Origin: Candidatus Gorgyraea atricola
Lineage (GTDB): Bacteria; Omnitrophota; Gorgyraeia; Gorgyraeales; Gorgyraeaceae
NCBI GenBank assembly: GCA_030765235.1
Contig: JAVCCW010000008.1
Location: 1-53,252, forward strand
Direction of reading: 5' to 3'
Length of the DNA stretch: 53,252 nt
The notes beneath the pieces were generated by a model that did not search any database, was not told the origin of the DNA, and worked only from the letters and a program-made list of their open reading frames with translations. Below, piece after piece: positions 15,268 to 25,575 of this stretch; the first letter of the stretch is position 1; the number at the start of each line of letters is the position of its first letter. A program made the translations under genes and the position numbers.

Positions 15268-15876
15268 ATGGAATTTAATCAATTATTGATGATAGTGATA
15301 AGCGTCATATTCATCAATAATTTTATTCTATCTAAATTTCTAGGGCTCTGTCCTTTTATAGGTGTATCTAAAGAGACTCGCTCTGCATTTTACATGGGAC
15401 TTGCAGTGACATTTGTCATGACAGCGTCTTCTATCATCACATGGGCAGTGTATATCTTTTTATTAAAACCATTTCATATAGAATATCTGAGGACGCTTTC
15501 ATTCATACTTGTAATCGCGAGTTTTGTGCAGCTCATAGAGATGTTTATACAGAAATTTAGCCCTGCATTGTATAGAGTATTTGGCATATATCTCGCGCTT
15601 ATTACAACGAACTGCGCTGTATTTGGTGTGGCAGTCTTAAATAGCGAGATGTTTCTTAAGGCAGCAGACAATGTTTATAGCGCGCTTCTATTTTGTGTGA
15701 CGCAGGGATTTTGCGCAGGCGTAGGTTTTACTATAGTGCTACTTTTCATGTCAGGTATACGCGAACGGCTCGAGCTGTGCGATGTGCCGCGTCCTATGAG
15801 AGGCATGGCAATAGCGTTTATCGTGGCGAGTCTTATGTCCATGGCCTTTATGGGCTTTGCCGGGTTTAGATTTTAA
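15268..15876 (+). CDS. rnfA: Rnf complex subunit A
   Basis: A 202-residue membrane protein of the RnfA/NqrE family, homologous to RnfE with opposite topology. NNFILSKFLGLCPFIGVSK and TTNCAVFGVAVLN carry the paired cysteines for the shared 2Fe-2S cluster. It begins two bases after rnfE and ends two bases before rnfB. Confidence 0.95.
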   Translation: MEFNQLLMIVISVIFINNFILSKFLGLCPFIGVSKETRSAFYMGLAVTFVMTASSIITWAVYIFLLKPFHIEYLRTLSFILVIASFVQLIEMFIQKFSPALYRVFGIYLALITTNCAVFGVAVLNSEMFLKAADNVYSALLFCVTQGFCAGVGFTIVLLFMSGIRERLELCDVPRPMRGMAIAFIVASLMSMAFMGFAGFRF

Positions 15877-15878
15877 TT

Positions 15879-16676
15879 ATGCTGATAGCGATAATTGTAA
15901 TGTCAATGATGGGGATTTTGTTTGGTCTAGGCCTGGCCTTTGCTTCAAAGATTTTCAGGGTCGAGGTAGATCCGAAGATGGAAAAAGTCCTTGCTGTTTT
16001 GCCTGGATCTAATTGCGGCGCATGTGGAAAGGCAGGATGCGCAGCTCTTGCAGAGGCAATCGCAGCAGGGGATATGAGTCTTACTAGTTGCCCAGCAGGA
16101 GGCGAGGAAGTATCTCATAAATTGGCCGAGATATTAGGCGAGGAGAAGTCTAGTGTTGCTAAAAAGATCGTACGTGTAAGATGTGGCGGTGGAAAGAATG
16201 CAAAGGATAAGTATATTTACGAGGGCGTTAAGACTTGTGCTGGAGCAGCTCTTATCTCAGGCGGCCAGAAATTATGCGGCTTCGGATGTCTTGGTTTTGG
16301 CGATTGTGTTGCGGAATGCCCTTTTGATGCGGTCCACATGGGAGAAGAAGGCGTGCCTGTGATCGACGCTGATAAGTGTACCTCATGCGGAAAATGCGTT
16401 GGGGCGTGTCCAAAAAATATTATATCCCTCGGGCATATTTTAGAGAGATATTATGTAAAGTGTATGTCCCAGGATAAGATAACTTTTGTAAAAAATGCTT
16501 GCAAGGCTGGTTGTATAGGATGTAAAATCTGTGAGAAGCTTTCAAAGGGTGCATTCGTTATAGAAAATAATCTGTCGCGATTGGATTATAGTAAAGTAAA
16601 CGATACTACAGCTTTAAAGCTGTGTGTTGATAAGTGCCCTACCAAATGTATAAAGGCAGAGACCTTTAATAACTAG
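15879..16676 (+). CDS. rnfB: Rnf complex subunit B (Fe-S, ferredoxin entry)
   Basis: RnfB accepts electrons from reduced ferredoxin. A membrane helix (about 1-22) is followed by the RnfB 4Fe-4S domain with Cys46, 49, 54 and 71 (NCGACGKAGC...SCPAGG), then cysteine-rich ferredoxin-type clusters (CLGFGDCVAECPFDAV, CTSCGKCVGACPKNI, CKAGCIGCKICEKL, CVDKCPTKC). Last gene of the operon. Its TAG stop codon is the TAG inside the following TTTAAA-centred palindrome, and its last coding bases reappear inverted downstream. Confidence 0.95.
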   Translation: MLIAIIVMSMMGILFGLGLAFASKIFRVEVDPKMEKVLAVLPGSNCGACGKAGCAALAEAIAAGDMSLTSCPAGGEEVSHKLAEILGEEKSSVAKKIVRVRCGGGKNAKDKYIYEGVKTCAGAALISGGQKLCGFGCLGFGDCVAECPFDAVHMGEEGVPVIDADKCTSCGKCVGACPKNIISLGHILERYYVKCMSQDKITFVKNACKAGCIGCKICEKLSKGAFVIENNLSRLDYSKVNDTTALKLCVDKCPTKCIKAETFNN

Positions 16677-16714
16677 GCCAGGTTTAAACCTGGCCTACAG
16701 GAAAGGTCTCTGCT
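16653..16714. repeat. TTTAAA-centred palindrome, copy 2, with outer arms
   Basis: Inner perfect palindrome at 16672-16695 (TAGGCCAGGTTTAAACCTGG...). Outer arms GCAGAGACCTTT and AAAGGTCTCTGC frame it; the left arm is rnfB coding sequence and the right arm its inverted copy. Confidence 0.85.
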
Positions 16715-16737
16715 ACAACATGTAGGGCATACAATAG

Positions 16738-16778
16738 CAGTTTATAACAGCTGTAGGTCACACTTTAGTGTGACAGAG
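16738..16778. repeat. CACACTTTAGTGTG repeat, copy 1
   Basis: AACAGCTGTAGG is followed by the hairpin GTCACACT-TT-AGTGTGAC. A second copy lies before glyA, and the window's last ten bases AACAGCTGTA look like the start of a third. Confidence 0.8.
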
Positions 16779-16815
16779 CCTTTGCCCGTCAAAAGCAGTG
16801 AATAAGGGAGGTTAC

Positions 16816-17133
16816 ATGCTTGAATTGACTAATGAGAATTTTGAACAAGAGGTTTTAAGTTCTGATGTGCCTGTACTTGTGGATTTTTGGGCAACATGGT
16901 GCATGCCATGCAAGATGATAGCGCCCATTATAGAAGAGATCAGCAAGGAATACGATGGAAAATGCAAGGTCGTAAAGCTAAATATAGACGATGCAATGGA
17001 GATAGCAACAAAATTTGGCGTAATGAATATACCTACGGTGATTTTCTTTAAAGGCGGAGGCGAGTTTACAAGAGTGGTAGGAGTGGCTTCCAAGGATACC
17101 TTTATAGATAAAATAGAGGAGGTCTTAGCCTGA
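16816..17133 (+). CDS. trxA: Thioredoxin
   Basis: GGGAGG lies six bases before the ATG. The 105-residue protein has a single thioredoxin fold: FWATWCMPCK with the redox pair Cys29 and Cys32, the cis-proline in NIPTVIFF near 73, and a GxxS end. The active site is WCMPC rather than the usual WCGPC, which is rare and could change redox potential. It is cytoplasmic. It overlaps purN by one base (TGATG). Confidence 0.92.
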   Translation: MLELTNENFEQEVLSSDVPVLVDFWATWCMPCKMIAPIIEEISKEYDGKCKVVKLNIDDAMEIATKFGVMNIPTVIFFKGGGEFTRVVGVASKDTFIDKIEEVLA

Positions 17134-17732
17134 TGAAGATCGCAATATTTTGTTCAGGGAGCGGGACAAATCTGCAGGCAATAATCGATAGCCAAAAGCA
17201 GGGTTATATAAAGGCTGAGATAGCGCTTGTAGTTTCGGATATGCCTGATTGTTTTGCGCTTAAAAGGGCAAAAAAGGCAGAGATCCAGACTCTTGTGTTT
17301 GAAAAGAAAAATTTTAAATCACGAGCGGAATTTGATAAGGCGATTATTAAGAAGCTGAAGGCAGAGAAAATAGACTTAATAGTGCTTGCAGGATACATGA
17401 GGCTACTCTCGCGAGATTTTATAAAGGAATACAAGAATAGGATCATGAATATACATCCCGCGCTTCTGCCGTCATTTAAAGGTACGCATGGCATAAAGGA
17501 TGCATTTGAATATGGCGTAAAGGTCACGGGCGTAACAGTGCATTTCGTGACAGAAGATATGGACGCGGGCCCTGTAATCTTACAGGCAGCTGTTATTGTA
17601 ACAGAAGATGATACAGAAGAATCTCTTGCTGGGGCCATTCACAAGGAAGAGCACAAGATATATCCTAGGGCAATACAGCTTTTTGTAGAAGGAAGGTTAA
17701 AGGTAGAAGGCAGAAGAGTAAGGATCAAATAA
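17133..17732 (+). CDS. purN: Phosphoribosylglycinamide formyltransferase (GART)
   Basis: Third step of purine synthesis: transfers formyl from 10-formyl-THF to GAR. Visible are the N-terminal FCSGSGTNLQAII loop, the catalytic NIHPALLPSFKGTHG (Asn and His), and HFVTEDMDAGPVI with the catalytic Asp. Length (199) is usual. It is coupled to the thioredoxin gene and ends overlapping the convergent lipoprotein gene by eight bases. Other pur genes lie at 22545-30451. Confidence 0.95.
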   Translation: MKIAIFCSGSGTNLQAIIDSQKQGYIKAEIALVVSDMPDCFALKRAKKAEIQTLVFEKKNFKSRAEFDKAIIKKLKAEKIDLIVLAGYMRLLSRDFIKEYKNRIMNIHPALLPSFKGTHGIKDAFEYGVKVTGVTVHFVTEDMDAGPVILQAAVIVTEDDTEESLAGAIHKEEHKIYPRAIQLFVEGRLKVEGRRVRIK

Positions 17733-18957
17733 GATCTTTTATTTTTAAGCGACCCCTTCTAAATCTTTCCAGGTCATCTCTTGATAAATATATCTTTTTC
17801 CCATCAGGGAGTGCATTTATAAGCTCGACACCTTCAAAATCTTCGAAATAATACCTGCTTAGAATACCCCCGACAAGTTTCAGGATCTTTGAGAATATGA
17901 CTTCAGTGTCATCTTCAGATGCCTCTTCCGAGAGAATCGAAAACTTAAACTGGAATACGCGATCTTCCACAGCACCTTCAGAACTTTGGACTATAAATCT
18001 ATTCTTTAGACGTTTTTCCTCCTCAAAGGTCATCTTGATCCTTCTTGCAATCTGCCGGCTTAAAAACCATCCTTCGTCCAGATCTTTTTTAGGAAGACCA
18101 TTTTGGCCAATGTATCCAAGATCTTTATACTGAGAAAAAGTCTTTTCTAGATCTCTTTGTCTTATCTCATTGCCAGAATAGAAATATTTTGCAACGATCT
18201 CTTTTATTGGGTTCGGGAGCATTGATATATTGACGAGAAGCAGGTATTCATTCTGGAATCCCGGGGGAAATATTGCCCTGTATGGTTCAAAATCAGGTCT
18301 TGGCTGGTAAAATTCCCTTGTTTTTATATAGAAAAGCGCTTCCTGTTCCGAGATCTCTTTTGAATCAATGTCTATTATCTCGATTTTTTGACTGCCTTCT
18401 TGGCCAAAGGCATAGATAGGATAAAAGATATGCTTAATATTTTGCGCCAAAGGTGAATTTTCATTTAAGCCTTGAAAGAGTTCCTCTATTTTTGCTTGGC
18501 CAACTGTGACAGGGTTAAACCTAAAGTCTCTAAGGATCCTTTTGTGATATTCACCCCTTGAGATGTCTAGCAGCCTCACACGCACTACGTCGTAAGTATA
18601 GCCTGTCAGCACAAATTCCGCGCCTGGCATGTCGATATCTCTGGCACTAAGTGTGTAAAATTTTAAGGGCCTGTCAGTACTCATACTGACTCGGTGTATG
18701 GATAGCGCAACATCTTCTATTTTTTCACCTGCATCTGGGTCGAGTTTTAGATCTTTGTCTATAAGGCCTTCTACGGGAATATATACGCCGAGTGTAGAGC
18801 CAGTAATCTTTGTAGTTACATCCAGATCGTATTCTTTTTTACAGAGATCTCTTATGGATTCTTCTACTTTTTCTTTAGAGTAGGTTGCTGGCGTACAGGA
18901 AGATAAAGTAATAAGAAGCGCAACTGCTAATAAAGATTTTAATAGGCGGGTGTTCAT
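17725..18957 (-). CDS. Lipoprotein of unknown function
   Basis: Lipobox LSSC with Cys21 after a 20-residue signal peptide. The 410-residue mature protein is mixed alpha/beta, with no domain I recognise. It overlaps the preceding FtsH-like gene by four bases (ATGA), so the two form one operon. Perhaps it is an envelope protein connected with membrane quality control, but that is inferred only from the neighbour. Confidence 0.75.
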   Translation of the reverse strand: MNTRLLKSLLAVALLITLSSCTPATYSKEKVEESIRDLCKKEYDLDVTTKITGSTLGVYIPVEGLIDKDLKLDPDAGEKIEDVALSIHRVSMSTDRPLKFYTLSARDIDMPGAEFVLTGYTYDVVRVRLLDISRGEYHKRILRDFRFNPVTVGQAKIEELFQGLNENSPLAQNIKHIFYPIYAFGQEGSQKIEIIDIDSKEISEQEALFYIKTREFYQPRPDFEPYRAIFPPGFQNEYLLLVNISMLPNPIKEIVAKYFYSGNEIRQRDLEKTFSQYKDLGYIGQNGLPKKDLDEGWFLSRQIARRIKMTFEEEKRLKNRFIVQSSEGAVEDRVFQFKFSILSEEASEDDTEVIFSKILKLVGGILSRYYFEDFEGVELINALPDGKKIYLSRDDLERFRRGRLKIKDLI

Positions 18958-20579
18958 TTAGACTTGGAATAATGAGTTTTACCGTATTCCTTAAATATAG
19001 CCTCTATCTCGTCATATTCTAATTCTTCTTTTTCGAGCAGTTCTTTGACAAAGCGTTCTACTATTGTCCATTCTTTTTTCAGGAGCTCTTCGACATCTTT
19101 AAGGCAAGCCTTCATTATCTTACTTGTCTCAGCGTTAAGTTTTTCTTTAAGCGACTCGGATATCTGGGTCGGAGGTATTACGCTGTAGTCGCCTACAAAT
19201 CCAGCATCGCTCATGCCTAGTCTCCACACCATGGTGTGGGCCCTTTGCATTACCTTATTAAAATCAGAACTCACACCGCTACTTGTAGTGCCAGAGTGCA
19301 TTTTTTCAGATACATATCCACCAAGACTTACCTTTATATCCGCGAGCAAGGCTTCTTTGCTTCGTGTATAAAGCTCTTCTCTGGGTTGGCCATATACTAC
19401 GCCAAGCGCTTCTTTGCGAGATATGATCGAGGCCTTAAAAACATCTTCTGTAGGATGTAATATATACATTGTAACCAGATGGCCGGATTCGTGGAACGCT
19501 ATCATTTTTCTTTCTTCCTTAGTCATTTGCTTCTTGTGTTTCATGCCCATGTCAATGCGTTCCATTGCCTCAGATAACTCTTTATGGCTTACTGTATCTT
19601 TTTTATTCCTTGTGGCTATGAGAGCAGCCTCTTTTATTATATTATCGATTTCAGCAGGTGTTTTATATACTGCCTTTCGCGCGAGCCTGCCTATGTCTAT
19701 ATTTTTATCATAGTTTACTTTTTTAAGATAATATTCAAATACCTTTTGTCTTCCTTCGAGACTTGGCCTGTCAATATAGATCTTCCTGTCAAATCTGCCA
19801 GGCCTTAAGAGTGCTGTGTCCAGCACACCTTCCGCGGCATTTGTCGCGCCTATTACAATAACGTTAAAATCTTTTTCTTTCAGGCCGTCCATCTCTACAA
19901 GGAGCTGGTTCTGTGTTGCGTTTGTCTCCTGACCGCCGCCCATATGACTAAACGAGCGCGCCCTGCCTATGGCGTCCAGCTCGTCCAGAAATACAATGCA
20001 TGCCCCGTGTCCATACGCAAGATTCTGGGCTCTTTTAAATAGTTTTCTTACGCGGGAAGCGCCCACGCCTACAAATATCTCAGTAAATTCACTTCCTGAC
20101 ATGGATATAAAAGGGATGTTTGCTTCTGTTGCAATGGCCTTTGCGAGATATGTCTTACCACAGCCAGGAGGCCCTACCATAAGAAGTCCGCGTAGTATTC
20201 TTCCGCCGATCTTAAGAAGCAGTGTGCGGTCTTTTATGAGCTGCACCACTTCCCATGCCTCTTGTTTTGCCTCGTCTATGCCGATAACGTCATCCCAGTG
20301 TATATTTACTTTTTGACCTTTTATTGTCGTCTGCTTGATCTTCGTGAACCCACCTCTTAAAAACACCATATACATAAATACAAATATGCCAGCATGGACT
20401 CCTGATAAAAGCAGGGTTATGGGCATTTGCGCAAGGGTGAGATGGCGATAGAAGGATTCCAAAGATGACAAGCCCCATACAGCTAATACTAATAGAGAGC
20501 TGACTGCAAAGATTATGATGATCTTGACCTTATGCATCGCGAGGTGCATCTTGAATCTACGAAGTGTTAAAATATCCAT
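18954..20579 (-). CDS. FtsH-like membrane AAA+ zinc metalloprotease
   Basis: Two membrane helices (about 18-36 and 53-74) with only some 17 residues between them; classical FtsH has a periplasmic domain of about 70. The AAA+ module shows Walker A GPPGCGKT (136-143), Walker B CIVFLDELDAIG and the second region of homology GATNAAEGVLDTALLRPGRF. The protease domain has HESGH near 361-365 and a later acidic ligand in SSDFNKVMQRA. It degrades membrane and cytosolic proteins. AGGAGA precedes the ATG. Because of the short outer loop it may be a paralogue rather than the housekeeping FtsH. Confidence 0.88.
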   Translation of the reverse strand: MDILTLRRFKMHLAMHKVKIIIIFAVSSLLVLAVWGLSSLESFYRHLTLAQMPITLLLSGVHAGIFVFMYMVFLRGGFTKIKQTTIKGQKVNIHWDDVIGIDEAKQEAWEVVQLIKDRTLLLKIGGRILRGLLMVGPPGCGKTYLAKAIATEANIPFISMSGSEFTEIFVGVGASRVRKLFKRAQNLAYGHGACIVFLDELDAIGRARSFSHMGGGQETNATQNQLLVEMDGLKEKDFNVIVIGATNAAEGVLDTALLRPGRFDRKIYIDRPSLEGRQKVFEYYLKKVNYDKNIDIGRLARKAVYKTPAEIDNIIKEAALIATRNKKDTVSHKELSEAMERIDMGMKHKKQMTKEERKMIAFHESGHLVTMYILHPTEDVFKASIISRKEALGVVYGQPREELYTRSKEALLADIKVSLGGYVSEKMHSGTTSSGVSSDFNKVMQRAHTMVWRLGMSDAGFVGDYSVIPPTQISESLKEKLNAETSKIMKACLKDVEELLKKEWTIVERFVKELLEKEELEYDEIEAIFKEYGKTHYSKSK

Positions 20580-20604
20580 AGTATTATCTCCTATTGTGAA
20601 ATAG

Positions 20605-20627
20605 AGTATATCATATTAGTAAAAGAG

Positions 20628-20633
<6 letters not shown>
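20605..20633 (-). promoter_or_regulatory. Promoter of the FtsH-like gene, -35 in the palindrome arm
   Basis: On the minus strand: TTGACA, 17 bases, TATACT. The TTGACA is the left tip of the large palindrome at 20628-20747. Confidence 0.8.
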
Positions 20634-22342
<1,709 letters not shown>

Positions 22343-22368
22343 AAATCCTATCCTTCTGCACTTTTCCC

Positions 22369-22397
22369 TTGCCCCGTCTTTTATATTGTAGTAATAT
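22369..22397 (+). promoter_or_regulatory. Possible promoter of purL
   Basis: TTGCCC, 17 bases, TAATAT, leaving a leader of about 140 bases before purL. Both boxes are imperfect. I see no purine riboswitch core in the leader. Confidence 0.4.
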
Positions 22398-22544
22398 ATG
22401 TGGGACTACAATGATGTAGTTATCTGTCAGACAAAGATGTTTATTTCAGCGCAAAGAAGAAACGCAGCAAGACACAGAGAAGTGCTTGTTTTTTTGGTAT
22501 TTTTTTGTAAAGAATAATCGTAATAGAAAAGAGAGGACTGTGTC

Positions 22545-24779
22545 ATGACAACAAAAAATACTATTAAAGTAGACGCTGCATTAGCAAAAGAGATGGGACT
22601 TACAGAGCAGGAATTTGACAGCATAAAAAAATTGCTCGGGAGGACGCCAAACACAACGGAACTTGGAGTTTTTTCAGCTATGTGGTCAGAGCACTGCAGC
22701 TATAAAAATTCCAGAAAATTATTTAGGATGTTCCCGACAAAAGGAAAGCAGGTCCTGGTTGGCGCAGGCGAGGAAAATTCTGGCATCGTCGATATCGGGG
22801 ATGGGTTAGGGGTCGCGTTTAAGATAGAATCGCACAATCATCCTTCTGCAGTGGAGCCATTTGAGGCTTCTGCGACAGGTATTGGCGGATGCGTGCGCGA
22901 CATATTTACAACCGGGGCGCGGCCTATTGCTGTTCTTGGCGGGTTGAGATTCGGTACGCTGGAAAACAAGAAGGTGAAATTTTTATTCAAGGAAGTATTC
23001 AGGGGCCTTGCTCATTATGCTAATGTCGCAGAGATAAGCGCTGTGGGCGGGGATGCGTATTTTGATGAGAGCTATGAAGGCAATCCTCTGGTGAACGCGT
23101 TTGTCGTCGGGGTAGTGAAGCATGGAGATATTGTAAAAGGTGTGGCGTCAGGTAAGGGTAATCCCGTGTACTATATCGGCGGGGACACCGGGAGAGACGG
23201 CGTAGGCGGCGCGAGTTTTGCGTCTAAGGAGATCACGGAGGATTCAGGTTCAGATCCTAATGCTGTAGCTATCGGAGATCCAGAGCTTGGCAAGCGTTTG
23301 CGCGAGGCATGCCTGGAGTTGATCAATAAAAAACTCGTGGTGGGCATGCAGGATATGGGCGCGGCAGGGCTTACATGTTCTTCGTGCGAGACAGCAGCGA
23401 GGAGCGGCACAGGCATAGAAATAGACGTGGCGCTTATTCCACAGAGAGAAAAAAACATGACGCCATATGAAATCCTTCTTTCAGAATCTCAAGAAAGGAT
23501 GCTCGCTATCCTTAAAAAGGGATCTGAAAAAGATGCGCTTTCTATTTTGGGCAAGTGGAAGATAAAGGCTGTTGAGATCGGCAAGGTAACAGATGACGGT
23601 ATCATGCGAGTCAAGGAAAACGGCGTTACTGTATGTGAGGTGCCTGCAGAGGCATTGACAAAAAAGGCGCCGCTCTATGACAGGGAGATCAAAGAACCTG
23701 CTTATTTAAAGGAGACAAAGTCAGCTTCTTTTAAGAATTTGCCGGAGCCGGATGATTACAATAAGGTGTTGCTGCAGCTCCTGGATATCCCTACCATTGC
23801 CAGCAAAGAATCAGCGTATAAAAAGTTTACATTCGTGAAAAAAGATGAGGTCATGCAGGGCGCTGGCTCAGACGCCGCGATCGTTAAAGTAAAAGGAACG
23901 AAAAAGGCGCTGGCAATAAGCGTGGACTGTAATGGCAGGTTCTGCTACTTAAATCCTTATAATGGCGCGCAGATGGCTGTGGCAGAGGCAGCGAGGAATG
24001 TTGTATGCGCTGGCGGAAGGCCGCTCGCGATTACTGATGGATTGAATTTCGGAAACCCCATGAAGCCTGAGAATTATTGGCAATTCTACAAGTGCATAGA
24101 AGGACTTTCTGACTCGTGCAAGGCGCTGGGTACACCTGTTATAAGCGGCAACGTGAGTTTTTACAATGAAAATCCTAAGGGAGCAGTTGACCCGACTCCG
24201 ATGGTGGGAATGGTCGGATTGATCGAGGATGCGACAAAGGCCGTGACGCAGGATTTTAAGAACGACGGCGATGAAATAATGCTTCTGGGCGAAAACACGC
24301 CAGGCCTTGGAGGCAGTGAATACCTCTATCATGTACACAAACAGAAAAAAGGAGACCCGCAGATTGACATGAAAGCGGAAAAGGCAGTACAGGACGCATG
24401 CCTTGAGGCAATACACTCAGGCATTATCCAGAGCGCTCACAATACTTCAGAGGGCGGATTGGCTGTGTGTCTGGCAGAGTCTTGTATCGCGAATGGCTCT
24501 ACTATGAAAGGCGCTGTCATAGATTTGAGCGCGACTAAAGCTGGCATGAGGCTGGATGATCTTTTATTCGGCGAGGCGCCTTCAAGGATAGTGGTTTCTG
24601 TGAAAAGCGCTGATTCAGGAAAGCTCGAAGAGATAGCAAAGAAGTACTCAGTTGCGTGCTATAAGCTTGGTAAAGTTGGCGGAGACAAGCTTGTCATCAA
24701 GGATGCAATAGACACTCCTGTGAAGAATCTGAGTGATGCGTGGAGGAACGCTATTCCTAACAGGACAAATATTGATTGA
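22545..24779 (+). CDS. purL: Phosphoribosylformylglycinamidine synthase subunit PurL
   Basis: Fourth purine step: FGAR to FGAM. At 744 residues this is the small type of PurL, which works with separate PurS and PurQ subunits; neither is in the window. Marks include LGRTPNTTELGVFSAMWSEHCSYKNS, SHNHPSAVEPFEASATGIGG (metal and substrate), GGDTGRDGVGGASFAS, and the second half repeat DGLNFGNPM with NTSEGGLAVCLAES. The tRNA-fMet promoter overlaps its stop codon. Confidence 0.97.
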   Translation: MTTKNTIKVDAALAKEMGLTEQEFDSIKKLLGRTPNTTELGVFSAMWSEHCSYKNSRKLFRMFPTKGKQVLVGAGEENSGIVDIGDGLGVAFKIESHNHPSAVEPFEASATGIGGCVRDIFTTGARPIAVLGGLRFGTLENKKVKFLFKEVFRGLAHYANVAEISAVGGDAYFDESYEGNPLVNAFVVGVVKHGDIVKGVASGKGNPVYYIGGDTGRDGVGGASFASKEITEDSGSDPNAVAIGDPELGKRLREACLELINKKLVVGMQDMGAAGLTCSSCETAARSGTGIEIDVALIPQREKNMTPYEILLSESQERMLAILKKGSEKDALSILGKWKIKAVEIGKVTDDGIMRVKENGVTVCEVPAEALTKKAPLYDREIKEPAYLKETKSASFKNLPEPDDYNKVLLQLLDIPTIASKESAYKKFTFVKKDEVMQGAGSDAAIVKVKGTKKALAISVDCNGRFCYLNPYNGAQMAVAEAARNVVCAGGRPLAITDGLNFGNPMKPENYWQFYKCIEGLSDSCKALGTPVISGNVSFYNENPKGAVDPTPMVGMVGLIEDATKAVTQDFKNDGDEIMLLGENTPGLGGSEYLYHVHKQKKGDPQIDMKAEKAVQDACLEAIHSGIIQSAHNTSEGGLAVCLAESCIANGSTMKGAVIDLSATKAGMRLDDLLFGEAPSRIVVSVKSADSGKLEEIAKKYSVACYKLGKVGGDKLVIKDAIDTPVKNLSDAWRNAIPNRTNID

Positions 24780-24804
24780 CGTATAGGTCGTAGTTCTTTA
24801 TAAT
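24776..24804 (+). promoter_or_regulatory. Promoter of tRNA-fMet
   Basis: TTGACG, 17 bases, TATAAT, near consensus. The -35 overlaps the purL stop codon; the -10 ends 19 bases before the tRNA. Confidence 0.85.
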
Positions 24805-24823
24805 ATAGCACACAAGTAAATAT

Positions 24824-24900
<77 letters not shown>

Positions 24901-24904
24901 TTTG

Positions 24905-24949
24905 AAGCCAGCTTTTCAAGTTAGAAAAGCTGGCTTTTTTATTTTTTTG
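24905..24949 (+). terminator. Rho-independent terminator after tRNA-fMet
   Basis: AAGCCAGCTTTTC pairs perfectly with GAAAAGCTGGCTT across a six-base loop, followed by two T-runs. Confidence 0.92.
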
Positions 24950-24960
24950 AAAATTTTTGA

Positions 24961-25060
24961 CCCCGTTCCAAATTCTAATCGATAATCAATTTATTGTTTG
25001 TAGCTAATTGCAGCCAATTCTGACAAATTATTTGATGATATTTAAGAATTTGGAACGGGG
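24961..25060. repeat. 100-bp inverted-repeat element, copy A
   Basis: Ends are CCCCGTTCCAAATTCT and AGAATTTGGAACGGGG, a perfect 16-bp terminal inverted repeat. It is exactly 100 bp, like copies at 38598 and 45467. The interior is more diverged but keeps CAATTCTGA and ATTTGATGAT-TTTAAG in the same places. No open frame. Confidence 0.93.
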
Positions 25061-25106
25061 TGAAAGAAAATAGGCCTTTCAATGTGTCTAATATATACCC
25101 CATAGT

Positions 25107-25459
25107 GTCATTTCCGCGAAAGCGGGAATCCATAAATAAAGAAATATGAACACTTATTATGTTTACATATTAGCAAGCAAGAAAAGCGGTACTCTCTATA
25201 CCGGCATAACAAGTAATTTAATAAAAAGAGTATATGAGCACAAGACTAATATCATTAAAGGATTTACAGAGAAATATAACGTATACAGCCTTGTATATTA
25301 TGAAGAATCCAATGATACCCTAGAAGTTATTACTAGAGAAAAGCGAATAAAAAAATGGAATAGGCAGTGGAAGATTAAATTGATAGAGGGGCTTAATGCT
25401 GAGTGGAGGGATTTGTATTATGAGATTATTAATTAGATTCCCGCTTTCGCGGGAATGAC
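25107..25459. mobile_element. GIY-YIG cassette framed by dRS3-like inverted repeats
   Basis: The left repeat (25107-25130) and right repeat (25436-25459) are 24-base inverted copies with one mismatch. Each carries the pattern T-x-CCC/ATTCCC-N8-GGGAAT, as in the neisserial dRS3 repeats. Between them is only the GIY-YIG gene. A further partial copy with GGGAATGACATATGGTTG follows at 25474-25499. Confidence 0.75.
25146..25436 (+). CDS. GIY-YIG single-domain nuclease (UPF0213/YhbQ-like)
   Basis: A 96-residue stand-alone GIY-YIG domain. The core strands are YYVYILASKKSGTLYTGIT (Y-V-Y ... Y-T-G), then RVYEHK and the EKYNVYSLVYYEESNDTLEVITREKRIKKWNRQWK segment (written here as separate strands and helix), containing the catalytic Arg and Glu region. 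Such proteins cut DNA. The gene fills the space between two inverted repeats, and its coding sequence ends at the right repeat, so it may have moved as a unit. Confidence 0.88.
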   Translation: MNTYYVYILASKKSGTLYTGITSNLIKRVYEHKTNIIKGFTEKYNVYSLVYYEESNDTLEVITREKRIKKWNRQWKIKLIEGLNAEWRDLYYEIIN

Positions 25460-25536
25460 ATATGGTTGTTCTTGCTTTCGCGGGAATGACATATGGTTGA
25501 GAATGACACTAGGACGCTATATCTAGCTCTTTTCTA

Positions 25537-25566
25537 TTGACTCTATTCATCTATATATGGTATATT
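25537..25566 (+). promoter_or_regulatory. Promoter of purB
   Basis: TTGACT, 18 bases, TATATT. The -10 ends nine bases before the ATG at 25576, predicting a nearly leaderless message. Confidence 0.7.
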
Positions 25567-25575
25567 ATGCCTGCT

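Noticed and set aside
16798-16815. GTG start of thioredoxin six codons upstream
   Set aside because: The GGGAGG ribosome site lies inside this extension and points to the ATG at 16816.
22403-22544. Purine riboswitch before purL
   Set aside because: I could not find the conserved three-way-junction core or the paired loops; the region folds only weakly by eye.
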